The translations under genes were made by a program, and so were the position numbers. The notes beneath the pieces were generated by a model. It made no database searches. It worked only from the letters and a program-made list of their open reading frames with translations, and was not told the origin of the DNA. DNA of 64,000 nucleotides from the NCBI RefSeq assembly GCF_014192155.1, contig NZ_JACHXO010000003.1, forward strand, positions 248,001 through 312,000, in the 5' to 3' direction. Each line of letters starts with the position of its first letter. Within the stretch, counting starts at the first letter, position 1. The DNA comes from Roseateles terrae (GTDB lineage: Bacteria > Pseudomonadota > Gammaproteobacteria > Burkholderiales > Burkholderiaceae_C). This document shows, piece by piece, positions 54,261-62,391 of this stretch.

Positions 54261-55316
54261 TCAGCGCGGGGTCAGCGCGGACGTCCCGAAGATCAGCTGC
54301 TGGGCCATCGGGCGCCCGATGAAACGCTCTGGAAAGATCGGCGCAATCGCACTGGCCTGCGCCAGCCGCTGGAGCTGATCGTCGGTGAAGCGAAGATCCA
54401 GCGCGCCGAGGTTGTCCAGGGCCTGCGCCGCCGTACGGGCGCCGATGATCGGCGACACGACCGCCGGGTGACGCAGCGTCCATGCGATCGCCACCTGCGA
54501 GGCGGACGCCTCCACCTCACGCGCCACCTCCCCCACCACCGCTGCGATGTCCAGCGCGCGCTGGTTCAGATGGCCGGTCGAGGCGATCACGCCCTTGCGG
54601 CTGCTGGAGACCTCCGCGCCGTTCTCATCGGAGAGGTCGGCCGCGCTGTACTTGCCGGTCAGGATGCCGCCGCCCAGCGGCGACCAGGGCAGCACCCCCA
54701 GCCCCATGGCCTGCGCCATCGGCATCAGCTCATGCTCCACCGTGCGCTCCACCAGGCTGTATTCGATCTGCAGGGCCACCAGTGGCGACCATCCGCGCAG
54801 GTCCGCCAGCGTCTGCAGTTCGGCCACTCGCCAGGCCGGCGTGTTGCAGATGCCAAGATAGAGCACCTTGCCGGCGCGCACCAGATCGTCCAGGGCGCGC
54901 ATCACCTCGTCGGGCCGCGCCGTGAAGTCCCAGGCATGCACGTACAGCAGGTCGATGCGATCGGTGTCCAGCTGACGCAAGCTGGTCTCCACGGACCGGA
55001 CCAGGTTGAAGCGGTGATTGCCACCCGAGTTGATGTTGGCCGGGTCCCGGGCCATTGTGTACTTCGTGGCGAGGATCAGCCGGTCACGGATCGGCTTGGC
55101 AAATCGTCCGAGGATCTGCTCGGAAGCGCCGTTGGTGTAGTTCACCGACGTGTCGATGAAATTGCCGCCCCGCTCGACATAGGCATCAAAGATGCGACGG
55201 GCTTCTGCATCGTCGGCGCCCCAGCCCCAGTCGGAGCCGAAGGTCATCGTGCCGAGGGACAGCGGGGACACGCGCAGGCCGGATCTGCCGAGGAGGCGAT
55301 AGTGGTTCAGGGACAT
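54261..55316 (-). CDS. Aldo/keto reductase family protein
   Basis: This 351-residue NADPH-dependent oxidoreductase has a TIM barrel start LGRSGLRVSPLSLGTMTFGS, the FIDTSVNYTNGASEQILG catalytic region with Asp and Tyr (about 53-70), LILATKYTMARD with Lys, and YVHAWDF with His. The NADP-binding end is PIIGARTAAQALDNLGAL. The substrate is unknown. ATG 55316 has GGAG eight bases upstream. It faces an AraC regulator across 157 bases, as dkg-type reductases face YqhC. Confidence 0.92.
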   Translation of the reverse strand: MSLNHYRLLGRSGLRVSPLSLGTMTFGSDWGWGADDAEARRIFDAYVERGGNFIDTSVNYTNGASEQILGRFAKPIRDRLILATKYTMARDPANINSGGNHRFNLVRSVETSLRQLDTDRIDLLYVHAWDFTARPDEVMRALDDLVRAGKVLYLGICNTPAWRVAELQTLADLRGWSPLVALQIEYSLVERTVEHELMPMAQAMGLGVLPWSPLGGGILTGKYSAADLSDENGAEVSSSRKGVIASTGHLNQRALDIAAVVGEVAREVEASASQVAIAWTLRHPAVVSPIIGARTAAQALDNLGALDLRFTDDQLQRLAQASAIAPIFPERFIGRPMAQQLIFGTSALTPR

Positions 55317-55473
55317 GGTGAGGTCTCCGGAAAGCGCCATGCGGGCGCGAGTGGAAGGGAAGAAGTTCAAAGCCGTAGCGATGTCTGGATCGCCTGACTG
55401 AATTCTTCGTTCCGCACCGTCGGGACGGTTGACCCGCTGGCCGGAATCCTTGCACGATCGTCCGCCCTGATGG

Positions 55474-56373
55474 ATGATGCCGGCCATGAGCACGCTGGAA
55501 GCTTTCAAGGACGCCATTGGCCGTCACACGCCGTCCGATGGCACGTTTTCCACGGCCCTTGCGGGGGTGCGGCTGATCCGCTGTTCCGCGCCAACGCTGC
55601 CGATGCCGGTGATCTACGAGCCGACGATCTGCTTCGTGGCGCAGGGCCGCAAGCGGGCGGTGCTGGGCGACACCGTGCTGCACTATGACCCCGCCAGCTT
55701 CCTGGTGGCCACCGTCGGCCTGCCGGTGACCGGCACCGTCATCGAGGCCACCCTGCCCCAGCCCTATCTGAGCGTGCAACTGGACCTGGACCGGCCGGAG
55801 CTGGGTGAGCTGGCGCTGCGGCACGGACGTGCTTCGGCTTCCGCGGAAGTGACGCAGGGACTGCGGCTGGGAGAGATGTCCGACCCGCTCCTGACTGCCG
55901 TGACCCGGCTCATCCAATTGCTGGATACGCCGGAGGATGTCGAGGCATTGGGACCGCTGGCGATCCGGGAGCTGCTCTACCGGCTGCTGACCGGGCCGAT
56001 GGGGCCGACCATCCTGGCGATCACGCAGGCCGACAGCCGGCAGAGCCAGATTGCGCGGGCCATCGTCTGGATCCGCGAGCATTACCGGCAGCCGTTCCGC
56101 ATCGACGATGTGGCGGACATTGCTGGCATGAGCCGCTCGACCTTTCACGACCACTTCAAGGCCGTCACCGCGATGAGCCCGCTGGCGTTCCGCAATCAGC
56201 TGCGGATGCAGGAAGCGCGGCGGCTGATGGTCAGCGACGGACTGGATGCAGCCCGCGCCGGCTTCAGCGTGGGGTATGAAAGCCCATCGCAATTCAGCCG
56301 CGACTATTCGCGCCTGTTCGGGCGGGCGCCTGCGCAGGATGCGCGGCGACTGCGGGTCAGTGGATTGGGTTGA
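55474..56373 (+). CDS. AraC-family regulator with YqhC-type N-terminal domain
   Basis: This 299-residue regulator has an N-terminal AraC_N domain (about 20-180: YEPTICFVAQGRKRAVLGD, YDPASFLVATVGLPVTG) and two helix-turn-helix motifs at the C-terminus (FRIDDVADIAGMSRSTFHDHF, then AARAGFSVGYESPSQFSRDY). E. coli YqhC, with the same layout, senses aldehydes and turns on an adjacent reductase. The adjacent divergent gene here is an aldo/keto reductase, so the pairing is expected to be functional. The start is ambiguous between ATG 55474 and 55486. Confidence 0.9.
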   Translation: MMPAMSTLEAFKDAIGRHTPSDGTFSTALAGVRLIRCSAPTLPMPVIYEPTICFVAQGRKRAVLGDTVLHYDPASFLVATVGLPVTGTVIEATLPQPYLSVQLDLDRPELGELALRHGRASASAEVTQGLRLGEMSDPLLTAVTRLIQLLDTPEDVEALGPLAIRELLYRLLTGPMGPTILAITQADSRQSQIARAIVWIREHYRQPFRIDDVADIAGMSRSTFHDHFKAVTAMSPLAFRNQLRMQEARRLMVSDGLDAARAGFSVGYESPSQFSRDYSRLFGRAPAQDARRLRVSGLG

Positions 56374-56391
56374 TGGCCCGCGCCCGCGCCG

Positions 56392-57291
56392 CTATCCGGT
56401 GGTGCGAGGGGTCATCTGCTCCGCCAGGAAGTCCAGGAAGCACTGGATGCGCGCGGACAGCGGTGTATTGCGGTAGTACACCGCGTGCACCGGTTGCAGC
56501 ACTTCCACCGTGTCCTTGGCCAGCACCTGTACCAGGGCGCCGCTGTGGCGGTCCTCCTGCGTCATGAAATCCGCGAGGCAGGCGAGACCCTGACCCGCCA
56601 GCGCCAGCTGCCGCACCGTCTCGCCGCTGGAGGCCTTCACTGTGGGGACGATCTCGAAGCTGGTGTCCTGGCCATGCCGCAGGGGCCACTGGTTGAGCGT
56701 CTCCGGCTGGGTGAAGCCGATCAGCGAATGCCGCGCCAGATCGGCCACCTTGCGCGGGCGGCCATGCGCCTCCAGATAGCTGGGTGCCGCCAGCACCCGC
56801 AGCCGGTAGCAGCCTAGCGGGCGTGCATGCAGCGTTGAATCCCGCAACTGACCGATGCGCAGAGCGACATCGGTGCGCTGCTCGATAAGGTCGATGATGT
56901 TGTCGCTGCTGTGCAGCTCCAGCTCGATCTCCGGAAACTGCTCCCGGAATGCGCCCACCATCGGCACCACCACATGGAGCATGAAAGGCGAGGCGGCGTT
57001 CACCCGCAGGCGGCCCGCGGGCCGCTGATGGCGAATGGTCATCTGATATTCGGCGGACTCCACGGCGGCGAGAATGTCCCGCGCATGGGTCAGGAACACC
57101 GTGCCTTCTTCGGTGAGCTCCAGCCGGCGGGTGGTGCGCCGCATCAGCGTCGTGCCGAGCTTCGTCTCCAGGCGGCCGAGCGCACGGCTGATGCCGGAGA
57201 CGGTCTGGTCCAGATGCTCCGCGGCGGCGGTGATGGAGCCGCTGTCGATCACCGTGGTGAAGGCCAGCAGTTCTTCAAGGCTGATTTTCAT
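56392..57291 (-). CDS. LysR-family transcriptional regulator
   Basis: This 299-residue regulator has an N-terminal winged helix MKISLEELLAFTTVIDSG and AAAEHLDQTVSGISRALGRLE (the recognition helix), then LRVNAASPFMLHVVVP for the start of the effector domain. It resembles the group that regulates small transporters and NAD-linked enzymes. It faces an MFS exporter across a 157-base gap with a 23-bp palindrome and direct repeats, so the exporter is its likely target. It converges on the AraC gene with 18 bases between. Confidence 0.92.
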   Translation of the reverse strand: MKISLEELLAFTTVIDSGSITAAAEHLDQTVSGISRALGRLETKLGTTLMRRTTRRLELTEEGTVFLTHARDILAAVESAEYQMTIRHQRPAGRLRVNAASPFMLHVVVPMVGAFREQFPEIELELHSSDNIIDLIEQRTDVALRIGQLRDSTLHARPLGCYRLRVLAAPSYLEAHGRPRKVADLARHSLIGFTQPETLNQWPLRHGQDTSFEIVPTVKASSGETVRQLALAGQGLACLADFMTQEDRHSGALVQVLAKDTVEVLQPVHAVYYRNTPLSARIQCFLDFLAEQMTPRTTG

Positions 57292-57302
57292 GGCCGACCC
57301 AT

Positions 57303-57346
57303 CGCTTGATTCGCCGCTTGATCCATCGCTTGATCCATCGGTTGAT
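57303..57346. repeat. Four direct repeats, 12-bp period, just upstream of LysR start
   Basis: CGCTTGAT occurs at 57303, 57315 and 57327, with CGGTTGAT at 57339. The frame is in phase with the LysR gene and would read Asp-Gly-Ser-Ser repeats, but has no start codon before ATG 57291, so it is treated as non-coding. Confidence 0.8.
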
Positions 57347-57348
57347 CC

Positions 57349-57371
57349 ACCTTTGACTCTGAGTCAAAGGT
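57349..57371. promoter_or_regulatory. 23-bp palindrome, candidate LysR operator
   Basis: ACCTTTGACTC (57349-57359) is the exact reverse complement of GAGTCAAAGGT (57361-57371) around a single T. The core TTGACTCTGAGTCAA contains the T-N11-A form expected of LysR sites. It sits between the divergent LysR and MFS genes. Confidence 0.75.
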
Positions 57372-57448
57372 ATTGTGCCTGCTCACGGCTTTTTCGGAAT
57401 CAATCGGTTCATCACACTCCAGCCTGACATCTTCCCTGGAGTGATTTC

Positions 57449-58651
57449 ATGCCCCTGGCTCTTCTCGCGCTGACGCTCAGCGCCTTTGCCATCGGAACGA
57501 CCGAGTTCGTGATCGTTGGACTGATTCCCACGGTGGCGGCCGACCTGGGTGTCGGCCTGCCTTCGGCCGGCCTGCTCGTCAGCCTCTATGCGCTGGGTGT
57601 GGCCGTGGGCGCGCCGGTGCTGACCGCGCTCACCGGCAAGGTGCCGCGCAAGACCCTGCTGCTGTCGCTGATGGCGCTGTTCACCGTTGGCAACCTGATG
57701 GCGTGGCGCTCGCCCGGGTACGAATCGTTGGTGCTGGCGCGGGTGCTGACCGGCCTGGCGCACGGCGTATTCTTCTCGATCGGCTCGACGATTGCCACCA
57801 GCCTCGTGCCCAAGGAGAAGGCGGCAAGCGCCATCGCCATCATGTTCACCGGGCTGACGGTGGCGCTGGTGACCGGCGTGCCGATGGGCACCTTCATCGG
57901 CCAGCACTTCGGCTGGCGCGCGACTTTTCTGGCTGTCTCGGCATTGGGGGTCGTTGCCATGATCGGCAGCGCCGTATTCGTGCCCAACCGGCTGCGCCAT
58001 ACGCCGCCGGCCTCGCTGGCGCAACAAGCCCGGGTGCTGGCAGAGCCTCGCCTGCTGCTGGTGTATGCAAAGACGGCCATTGGTTATGGCGGCACCTTCA
58101 TTCCCTTCACCTTTCTGGCGCCGATCCTGCAGGACATCAGCGGCTTTGCGCCGAGTTCGGTGGCCTGGGTGATGCTGGTCTACGGCATCTCGGTCGCGGT
58201 GGGCAATCTGTGGGGCGGCAAGCTGGCGGACCGGATGGGACCGATCCGTGCGCTGCAGATCATCTTCGCGCTGCTGGCAGCGGTGCTGATGCTGCTGAAC
58301 TTCACCGCCCCGCATCCGTGGCTGGCGGTGGGCACGGTGCTGCTGTGGGGCGCGGTCGCCTTCGGCAATGTGCCGGGGCTGCAGGTGTATGTGGTGCAGC
58401 AGGCGGAGCGGGTGGCACCGCAGGCGGTGGACGTGGCGTCCGGGCTGAACATCGCCGCCTTCAATCTGGGCATCGCCGGGGCCGCGTGGGCCGGTGGGCT
58501 GATCGTGACACATCTGGGCTTGATGCACACACCGTGGATCGGCTCGCTGGTGGTGCTGGTGGCGCTGGCACTGACGACCTGGAGTGGGGCGCTGGATCGG
58601 CGCAGTGGCGTGGCGATTCGGCTCAGTGGGCCGCGGCCGGTGGGGCACTGA
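57449..58651 (+). CDS. MFS efflux transporter (DHA1/AraJ-YdhP type)
   Basis: This 400-residue membrane protein has 12 hydrophobic segments: LALTLSAFAIGTTEFVIVGL and VGLPSAGLLVSLYALGVAVGAP at the start, GKVPRKTLLLSLMALF between segments 2 and 3 (the MFS loop motif), VAFGNVPGLQVYVVQQAERV in the second half. Members export sugars, purines or drugs; the substrate here is unknown. GGAGTGATTTC precedes the ATG. It is divergent from and probably controlled by the LysR gene. Confidence 0.9.
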   Translation: MPLALLALTLSAFAIGTTEFVIVGLIPTVAADLGVGLPSAGLLVSLYALGVAVGAPVLTALTGKVPRKTLLLSLMALFTVGNLMAWRSPGYESLVLARVLTGLAHGVFFSIGSTIATSLVPKEKAASAIAIMFTGLTVALVTGVPMGTFIGQHFGWRATFLAVSALGVVAMIGSAVFVPNRLRHTPPASLAQQARVLAEPRLLLVYAKTAIGYGGTFIPFTFLAPILQDISGFAPSSVAWVMLVYGISVAVGNLWGGKLADRMGPIRALQIIFALLAAVLMLLNFTAPHPWLAVGTVLLWGAVAFGNVPGLQVYVVQQAERVAPQAVDVASGLNIAAFNLGIAGAAWAGGLIVTHLGLMHTPWIGSLVVLVALALTTWSGALDRRSGVAIRLSGPRPVGH

Positions 58652-58750
58652 GCGGGTGAAGGGGAGCGGCGATGGGATTGCCGCGCTCACCGACCGGAAG
58701 GCCCCGTCAGCCGGGCCGCCGCCCATGGCATGCGCGGCAGTCTTGCGCGA

Positions 58751-59731
58751 CTACTGAGCCAACGCGAGTACGGCAGGCCGCAGCGCGTCCGACAACGCCC
58801 CACGATCCCACCCCGCCAGTTGCTGAAGGGAGGCTTTCCGCCCCAGTTGCCGTGCGGCCAGGAGGCCAACGTAATAGCCGATCCGCGAGGGCCAGTCGCC
58901 ATGGTGGCCCATGTCGAAAAACGGTTGGGCCGCCGAAGCCTCGGTGCTGTCCCAAACGTCCAGCAGCGCGGCCGCCGCCCGGCGCAAGGTGGCCGGATCC
59001 GCGGCGGCCAGTTTTTCATCGTCGAGCAGGAGCTGGACCAGGGATGCACCGGGATTCAACTGCTCGCTTGCATAGGTCGCCAGGCCTTCGACCCAGAGCG
59101 ACTCATGCACCCGGGAATGGACCTCCAGACTGATACGAGGAGCGCGCTGCGCGTGGTAGCAATGGAAGAACTCATGGGCGAACAGCACCGCGGGGTCCGC
59201 TCCGGAACCGTGCCACCGCTGGATGCCATCGGCCCCGAAGAACAGGGGCAAGGGTGCATTGGGGCCTTGCGATTCCAGGTGGGCATCAAAGCTGAACAGC
59301 GATGGCAGAAGCCAGATGGGCGATGCATCCACCTTGAAGTCCGGGAGCGCGCGTTGGAAACGGGCGCATTGGGCTGCATACAGCGCGGGAAAGCGGCGAT
59401 GCAGTTGCCGGACCTCCTCCGCCATCAGGTCGAACTTGGGGAGCCACCGCAGGACCCGTTCCGGCGTGACACTCAGGCCGGCCAGGCGATAAGCGGCCGA
59501 ATGCGGCTCGAAGAAGTCCGTCATCAGCCTGCGAACGCGCGGGTCCGTGTCCAGGGACACGCTGCCATCGTAGACCTTCCAGAAGGCAGGCATCAGGTCG
59601 GTGAAGCCGCCAGCCGCAGGGGCGGGCTGGGGTTCTGCGCCAGCGATGGACAGCGACAGGCTGAGGGGAATTGCCGTCCAGGCCGCAGCCATTCGAAGCC
59701 AATGGCGGCGCGGCGGGTCAAACGGTTGCAT
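58751..59731 (-). CDS. Exported HExxH metalloprotease-like protein
   Basis: This is a 326-residue protein with a basic N-terminus and signal-like hydrophobic stretch (MAAAWTAIPLSLSLSIAGA, cleaved near 32). The zinc motif is HEFFH (186-190) with a probable third ligand Glu215 in LWVEGLATY, the gluzincin spacing used by DUF2268-like proteases. It does not resemble the two larger proteases nearby. A conserved C-terminal GHHGDWPSRIGYYVGLLAA probably closes the domain. No strong promoter is visible; the neighbouring small gene on the same strand ends 52 bases upstream. Confidence 0.7.
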   Translation of the reverse strand: MQPFDPPRRHWLRMAAAWTAIPLSLSLSIAGAEPQPAPAAGGFTDLMPAFWKVYDGSVSLDTDPRVRRLMTDFFEPHSAAYRLAGLSVTPERVLRWLPKFDLMAEEVRQLHRRFPALYAAQCARFQRALPDFKVDASPIWLLPSLFSFDAHLESQGPNAPLPLFFGADGIQRWHGSGADPAVLFAHEFFHCYHAQRAPRISLEVHSRVHESLWVEGLATYASEQLNPGASLVQLLLDDEKLAAADPATLRRAAAALLDVWDSTEASAAQPFFDMGHHGDWPSRIGYYVGLLAARQLGRKASLQQLAGWDRGALSDALRPAVLALAQ

Positions 59732-59783
59732 GGACCATCCAGTCAGGGGCGCGAAGACCCATGGTGTGCTCCCTCGAATGGTT

Positions 59784-60146
59784 TCATCTGGAGATTGCCA
59801 TGGACATGTCTCCCAGCTTGGGATCTACCGAGAACGAGACCTGCCCCCATGGAAATCGGGCCACTGCACGGGCCCGGTGCATGGACGTCGGCCACACTCC
59901 GGACTTCTTTGCGAAGCGCTTCACCATCCGGCTGGTGAGAATGGAATCGGGAAACTCTTCTTCGGTGAAGAGCATGGCGGCGGACGACGCTTGCCGCTCC
60001 TCCTGCACGATCACCAGGGTCGCGGGGAGATCCAGGTAGCGAACCTGCCTGCGCGCGTGACTGGCGGCCATGTGCTCGCCCAAGGTCCAGAGCCGTTGAC
60101 CATTCAACAGCACGCTTCCTTGGGCAAGATCGATTTCAATTTGCAC
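59784..60146 (-). CDS. Hypothetical small protein
   Basis: This is a 120-residue protein I do not recognise. GTG 60146 is taken as start because the longer frame (to 60275) overlaps the neighbouring NTF2-like gene; the start is uncertain. Recognisable only as soluble: GSVLLNGQRLWTLGEHMA, then TLVIVQEERQASSAAML and FPWGQVSFSVDPKLG; no Cys, signal or membrane segment. Possibly a small beta-rich protein. Both neighbours lie on the same strand within 55 bases. It could be non-coding; the frame is open without strong support. Confidence 0.4.
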   Translation of the reverse strand: MQIEIDLAQGSVLLNGQRLWTLGEHMAASHARRQVRYLDLPATLVIVQEERQASSAAMLFTEEEFPDSILTSRMVKRFAKKSGVWPTSMHRARAVARFPWGQVSFSVDPKLGDMSMAISR

Positions 60147-60198
60147 GGGTGCAGTCCACTCAGCTTTCCGGCAAAGCGCACGCTGGCTGTGCGAGGCC

Positions 60199-60546
60199 TC
60201 AGCCCCGCACGAACCACACCTTGGAGATCCCTCGCTCGGTGACCTCATAAATCGCGGCGACGTCCAGCGGTGCACCGGGGACGCCGGTCACCCATTCGTG
60301 GTCGATGACCTTGTTGCCAAACACCATTCGATTCACCAGCTTGGCGTGCAGGTCCGGCAGGTTGAATCGGTTGTCCCTGTAGTGGCCACGGAGCGCCTCT
60401 CGGCCCACCAGCGTGGGTTCGGGATTGGAGAGGGTGTAGACCACGACATCGTCGGTGTACTCCGCCACGAAACGATCCAGGTCCCGATCGTTGTAGGCGT
60501 CCAGTTGGCGTTGGGCGAATGCTGCGGGATCGAATGACGATGACAT
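60199..60546 (-). CDS. Nuclear transport factor 2-like (SnoaL-type) protein
   Basis: This 115-residue alpha+beta cone protein of the NTF2/SnoaL superfamily contains AQRQLDAYNDRDLDRFVAEYTDDVVVY (in parts) with Asp-rich start, GREALRGHYRDNRFNLPDLHAK and the closing AIYEVTERGISKVWFV. Members may be isomerases, hydrolases or simple binding proteins; none is indicated here. ATG 60546 is used; the longer frame starts without support. The 242-base gap upstream to comM has no other visible gene. Confidence 0.82.
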   Translation of the reverse strand: MSSSFDPAAFAQRQLDAYNDRDLDRFVAEYTDDVVVYTLSNPEPTLVGREALRGHYRDNRFNLPDLHAKLVNRMVFGNKVIDHEWVTGVPGAPLDVAAIYEVTERGISKVWFVRG

Positions 60547-60788
60547 GGCCGGTCCACGGAGGTAATGAGGGCAGAGGCGGATGCTAACCGCGTTGGGTCG
60601 CGCGCTCGTGGTCCCCCTGTCCACCGTCTGGAATGACGTTGTGACTTCAACTTCAATGGCCTGCCAGAGGGTGACGTCCGTTCAATCCCCGGGTCACCCC
60701 TTTCGAGCGCCTCCCTCATCGGGATAGCCCTGGCTCGGCCAAGCTCACAGACTGAGCACCTCGCCCCTCCGGCGCAACGGTGCTCCCC

Positions 60789-62303
60789 ATGTCCTTGTCC
60801 GTCACCCATAGTCGCTCCCTCACCGGCCTGACCGCCGCAGCCGTGGACGTTGAAGTCCACCTGGCCAATGGCCTGCCCAGCTTCACCCTCGTCGGACTCG
60901 CCGACACCGAGGTGAAGGAATCCCGCGAACGTGTCCGCGCCGCGCTTCACAGCAGCGGTCTCGAGTTCCCTTCCAACAAGCGCATCACGGTCAACCTCTC
61001 CCCTGCGGACCTCCCGAAGGAAGGCGCCCGCTTCGATCTTCCGATTGCGCTGGGTCTGCTCGCCGCCAGTGGTCAGGTCGATGCCCAGCGCCTGCCCGGC
61101 ATGGAATGCGCCGGTGAACTCGCCCTTTCCGGTGAGTTGCGCCCGGTGCGCGGCGCCCTCGCCATGGCGCTGGCATTGCGCGCCAGCGGACTGGCTCGCG
61201 AATTGCTGCTCCCTCGCGGCAGCGCCGCCGAAGCCGCATTGATGCAGGGCCTCATCGTGCGCGAAGCCGTGCATTTGCTGGAAATCGTCCAGGCCTTGCA
61301 GCCGCACAGCGACACGACACTCACACGTGTGCTCGTCACGCCGCCGCTGCCCTCGATGGAAGCGCGCGATCTGCGCGACGTCAAAGGCCAGGCTGGCCCG
61401 AAGCGTGCGCTTGAAGTGGCAGCCGCTGGCGGACTCGGCCTGCTGCTCGTCGGCCCGCCCGGCACCGGCAAGTCCATGCTGGCCCAGCGCCTTCCCGGCC
61501 TGCTACCTCCGATGGAAGAAGCCGAAGCCCTTGAGTCTGCGGCCGTCCTCAGCATCAATGGGCAATTCAGGCCGGAGCTCTGGGCGCAGCGGCCTTACCG
61601 ATCTCCCCATCACAGCGCATCGGCAGCCGCCTTGATCGGAGGAGGCTCGCCGCCCCGCCCTGGCGAGATCACGCTCGCCCATCATGGCGTGCTGTTCCTC
61701 GATGAGTTGCCCGAATTCCAGCGCCACGCGCTTGAGGCACTCCGCGAGCCGTTGGAGACCGGCCGCATCCACATCGCCAGGTCGTGCCACCAGGCGGAAT
61801 TTCCCGCGCAGTTCCAGCTGATCGCTGCAATGAATCCCTGCCCGTGCGGCCACCTCGGTCATCCGACCAAGGAATGCCGCTGTACCGCCGAGCAGATCGA
61901 CCGCTACCAGGGCCGGATCTCAGGTCCCCTGCTGGACCGCATCGATCTGATGGTGGAGGTGCCGATGCTCGCGCCGCAGGTGCTGGCGGGTGCCGCTGAA
62001 GGTGAAGCCAGCCGCGAGGTCGCAGCACGGGTGGCTGCCGCGCGCGCGGTGGCCCTGCTTCGACAAGGCTGCATCAACGCCCAGCTGCCTTCCGGTCAGC
62101 TGGACCAGCATCTGCACCTGACGCCGGAAGCGGAAGCGCTCCTGCACAAAGCGGCGGCGAGACTCGCCTGGTCGGGTCGCAGCTATCACCGGGTACTGCG
62201 GATGGCCAGAACCGTCGCCGATCTGGCAGGCTCAGCGGAGATCCAGCCGGCGCATGTGTCTGAGGCGATTCAATGGCGGCGGGCATTGCCCGGGCGGGAG
62301 TGA
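60789..62303 (+). CDS. comM: ComM/YifB family AAA+ ATPase
   Basis: This 504-residue helicase promotes branch migration during natural transformation and recombination. It has the N-terminal Lon-protease-like domain (LPSFTLVGLADTEVKESRERV), Walker A GPPGTGKS (222-229), Walker B GVLFLDELPEF and a zinc-type cluster MNPCPCGHLGHPTKECRC. The C-terminus SYHRVLRMARTVADLAGS is characteristic. A preceding GTG at 60780 adds 3 residues. The ribosome-binding site is poor. Confidence 0.95.
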   Translation: MSLSVTHSRSLTGLTAAAVDVEVHLANGLPSFTLVGLADTEVKESRERVRAALHSSGLEFPSNKRITVNLSPADLPKEGARFDLPIALGLLAASGQVDAQRLPGMECAGELALSGELRPVRGALAMALALRASGLARELLLPRGSAAEAALMQGLIVREAVHLLEIVQALQPHSDTTLTRVLVTPPLPSMEARDLRDVKGQAGPKRALEVAAAGGLGLLLVGPPGTGKSMLAQRLPGLLPPMEEAEALESAAVLSINGQFRPELWAQRPYRSPHHSASAAALIGGGSPPRPGEITLAHHGVLFLDELPEFQRHALEALREPLETGRIHIARSCHQAEFPAQFQLIAAMNPCPCGHLGHPTKECRCTAEQIDRYQGRISGPLLDRIDLMVEVPMLAPQVLAGAAEGEASREVAARVAAARAVALLRQGCINAQLPSGQLDQHLHLTPEAEALLHKAAARLAWSGRSYHRVLRMARTVADLAGSAEIQPAHVSEAIQWRRALPGRE

Positions 62304-62329
62304 GGCTCGCGGACGCCAGCCCTCCGTGC

Positions 62330-62382
62330 CAGTTAAAACTGACATCGCACCCGTTTCGGAGCGTCCATGCCGGTTTTAACTG
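62330..62382. repeat. Inverted repeat between comM and the histidine kinase gene
   Basis: CAGTTAAAAC (62330-62339) is the reverse complement of GTTTTAACTG (62373-62382), 33 bases apart, and the first arm is itself a smaller palindrome (CAGTT-AA-AACTG). It lies between convergent genes and may form a stem at both transcript ends. Confidence 0.6.
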
Positions 62383-62391
62383 ACACGCGAC

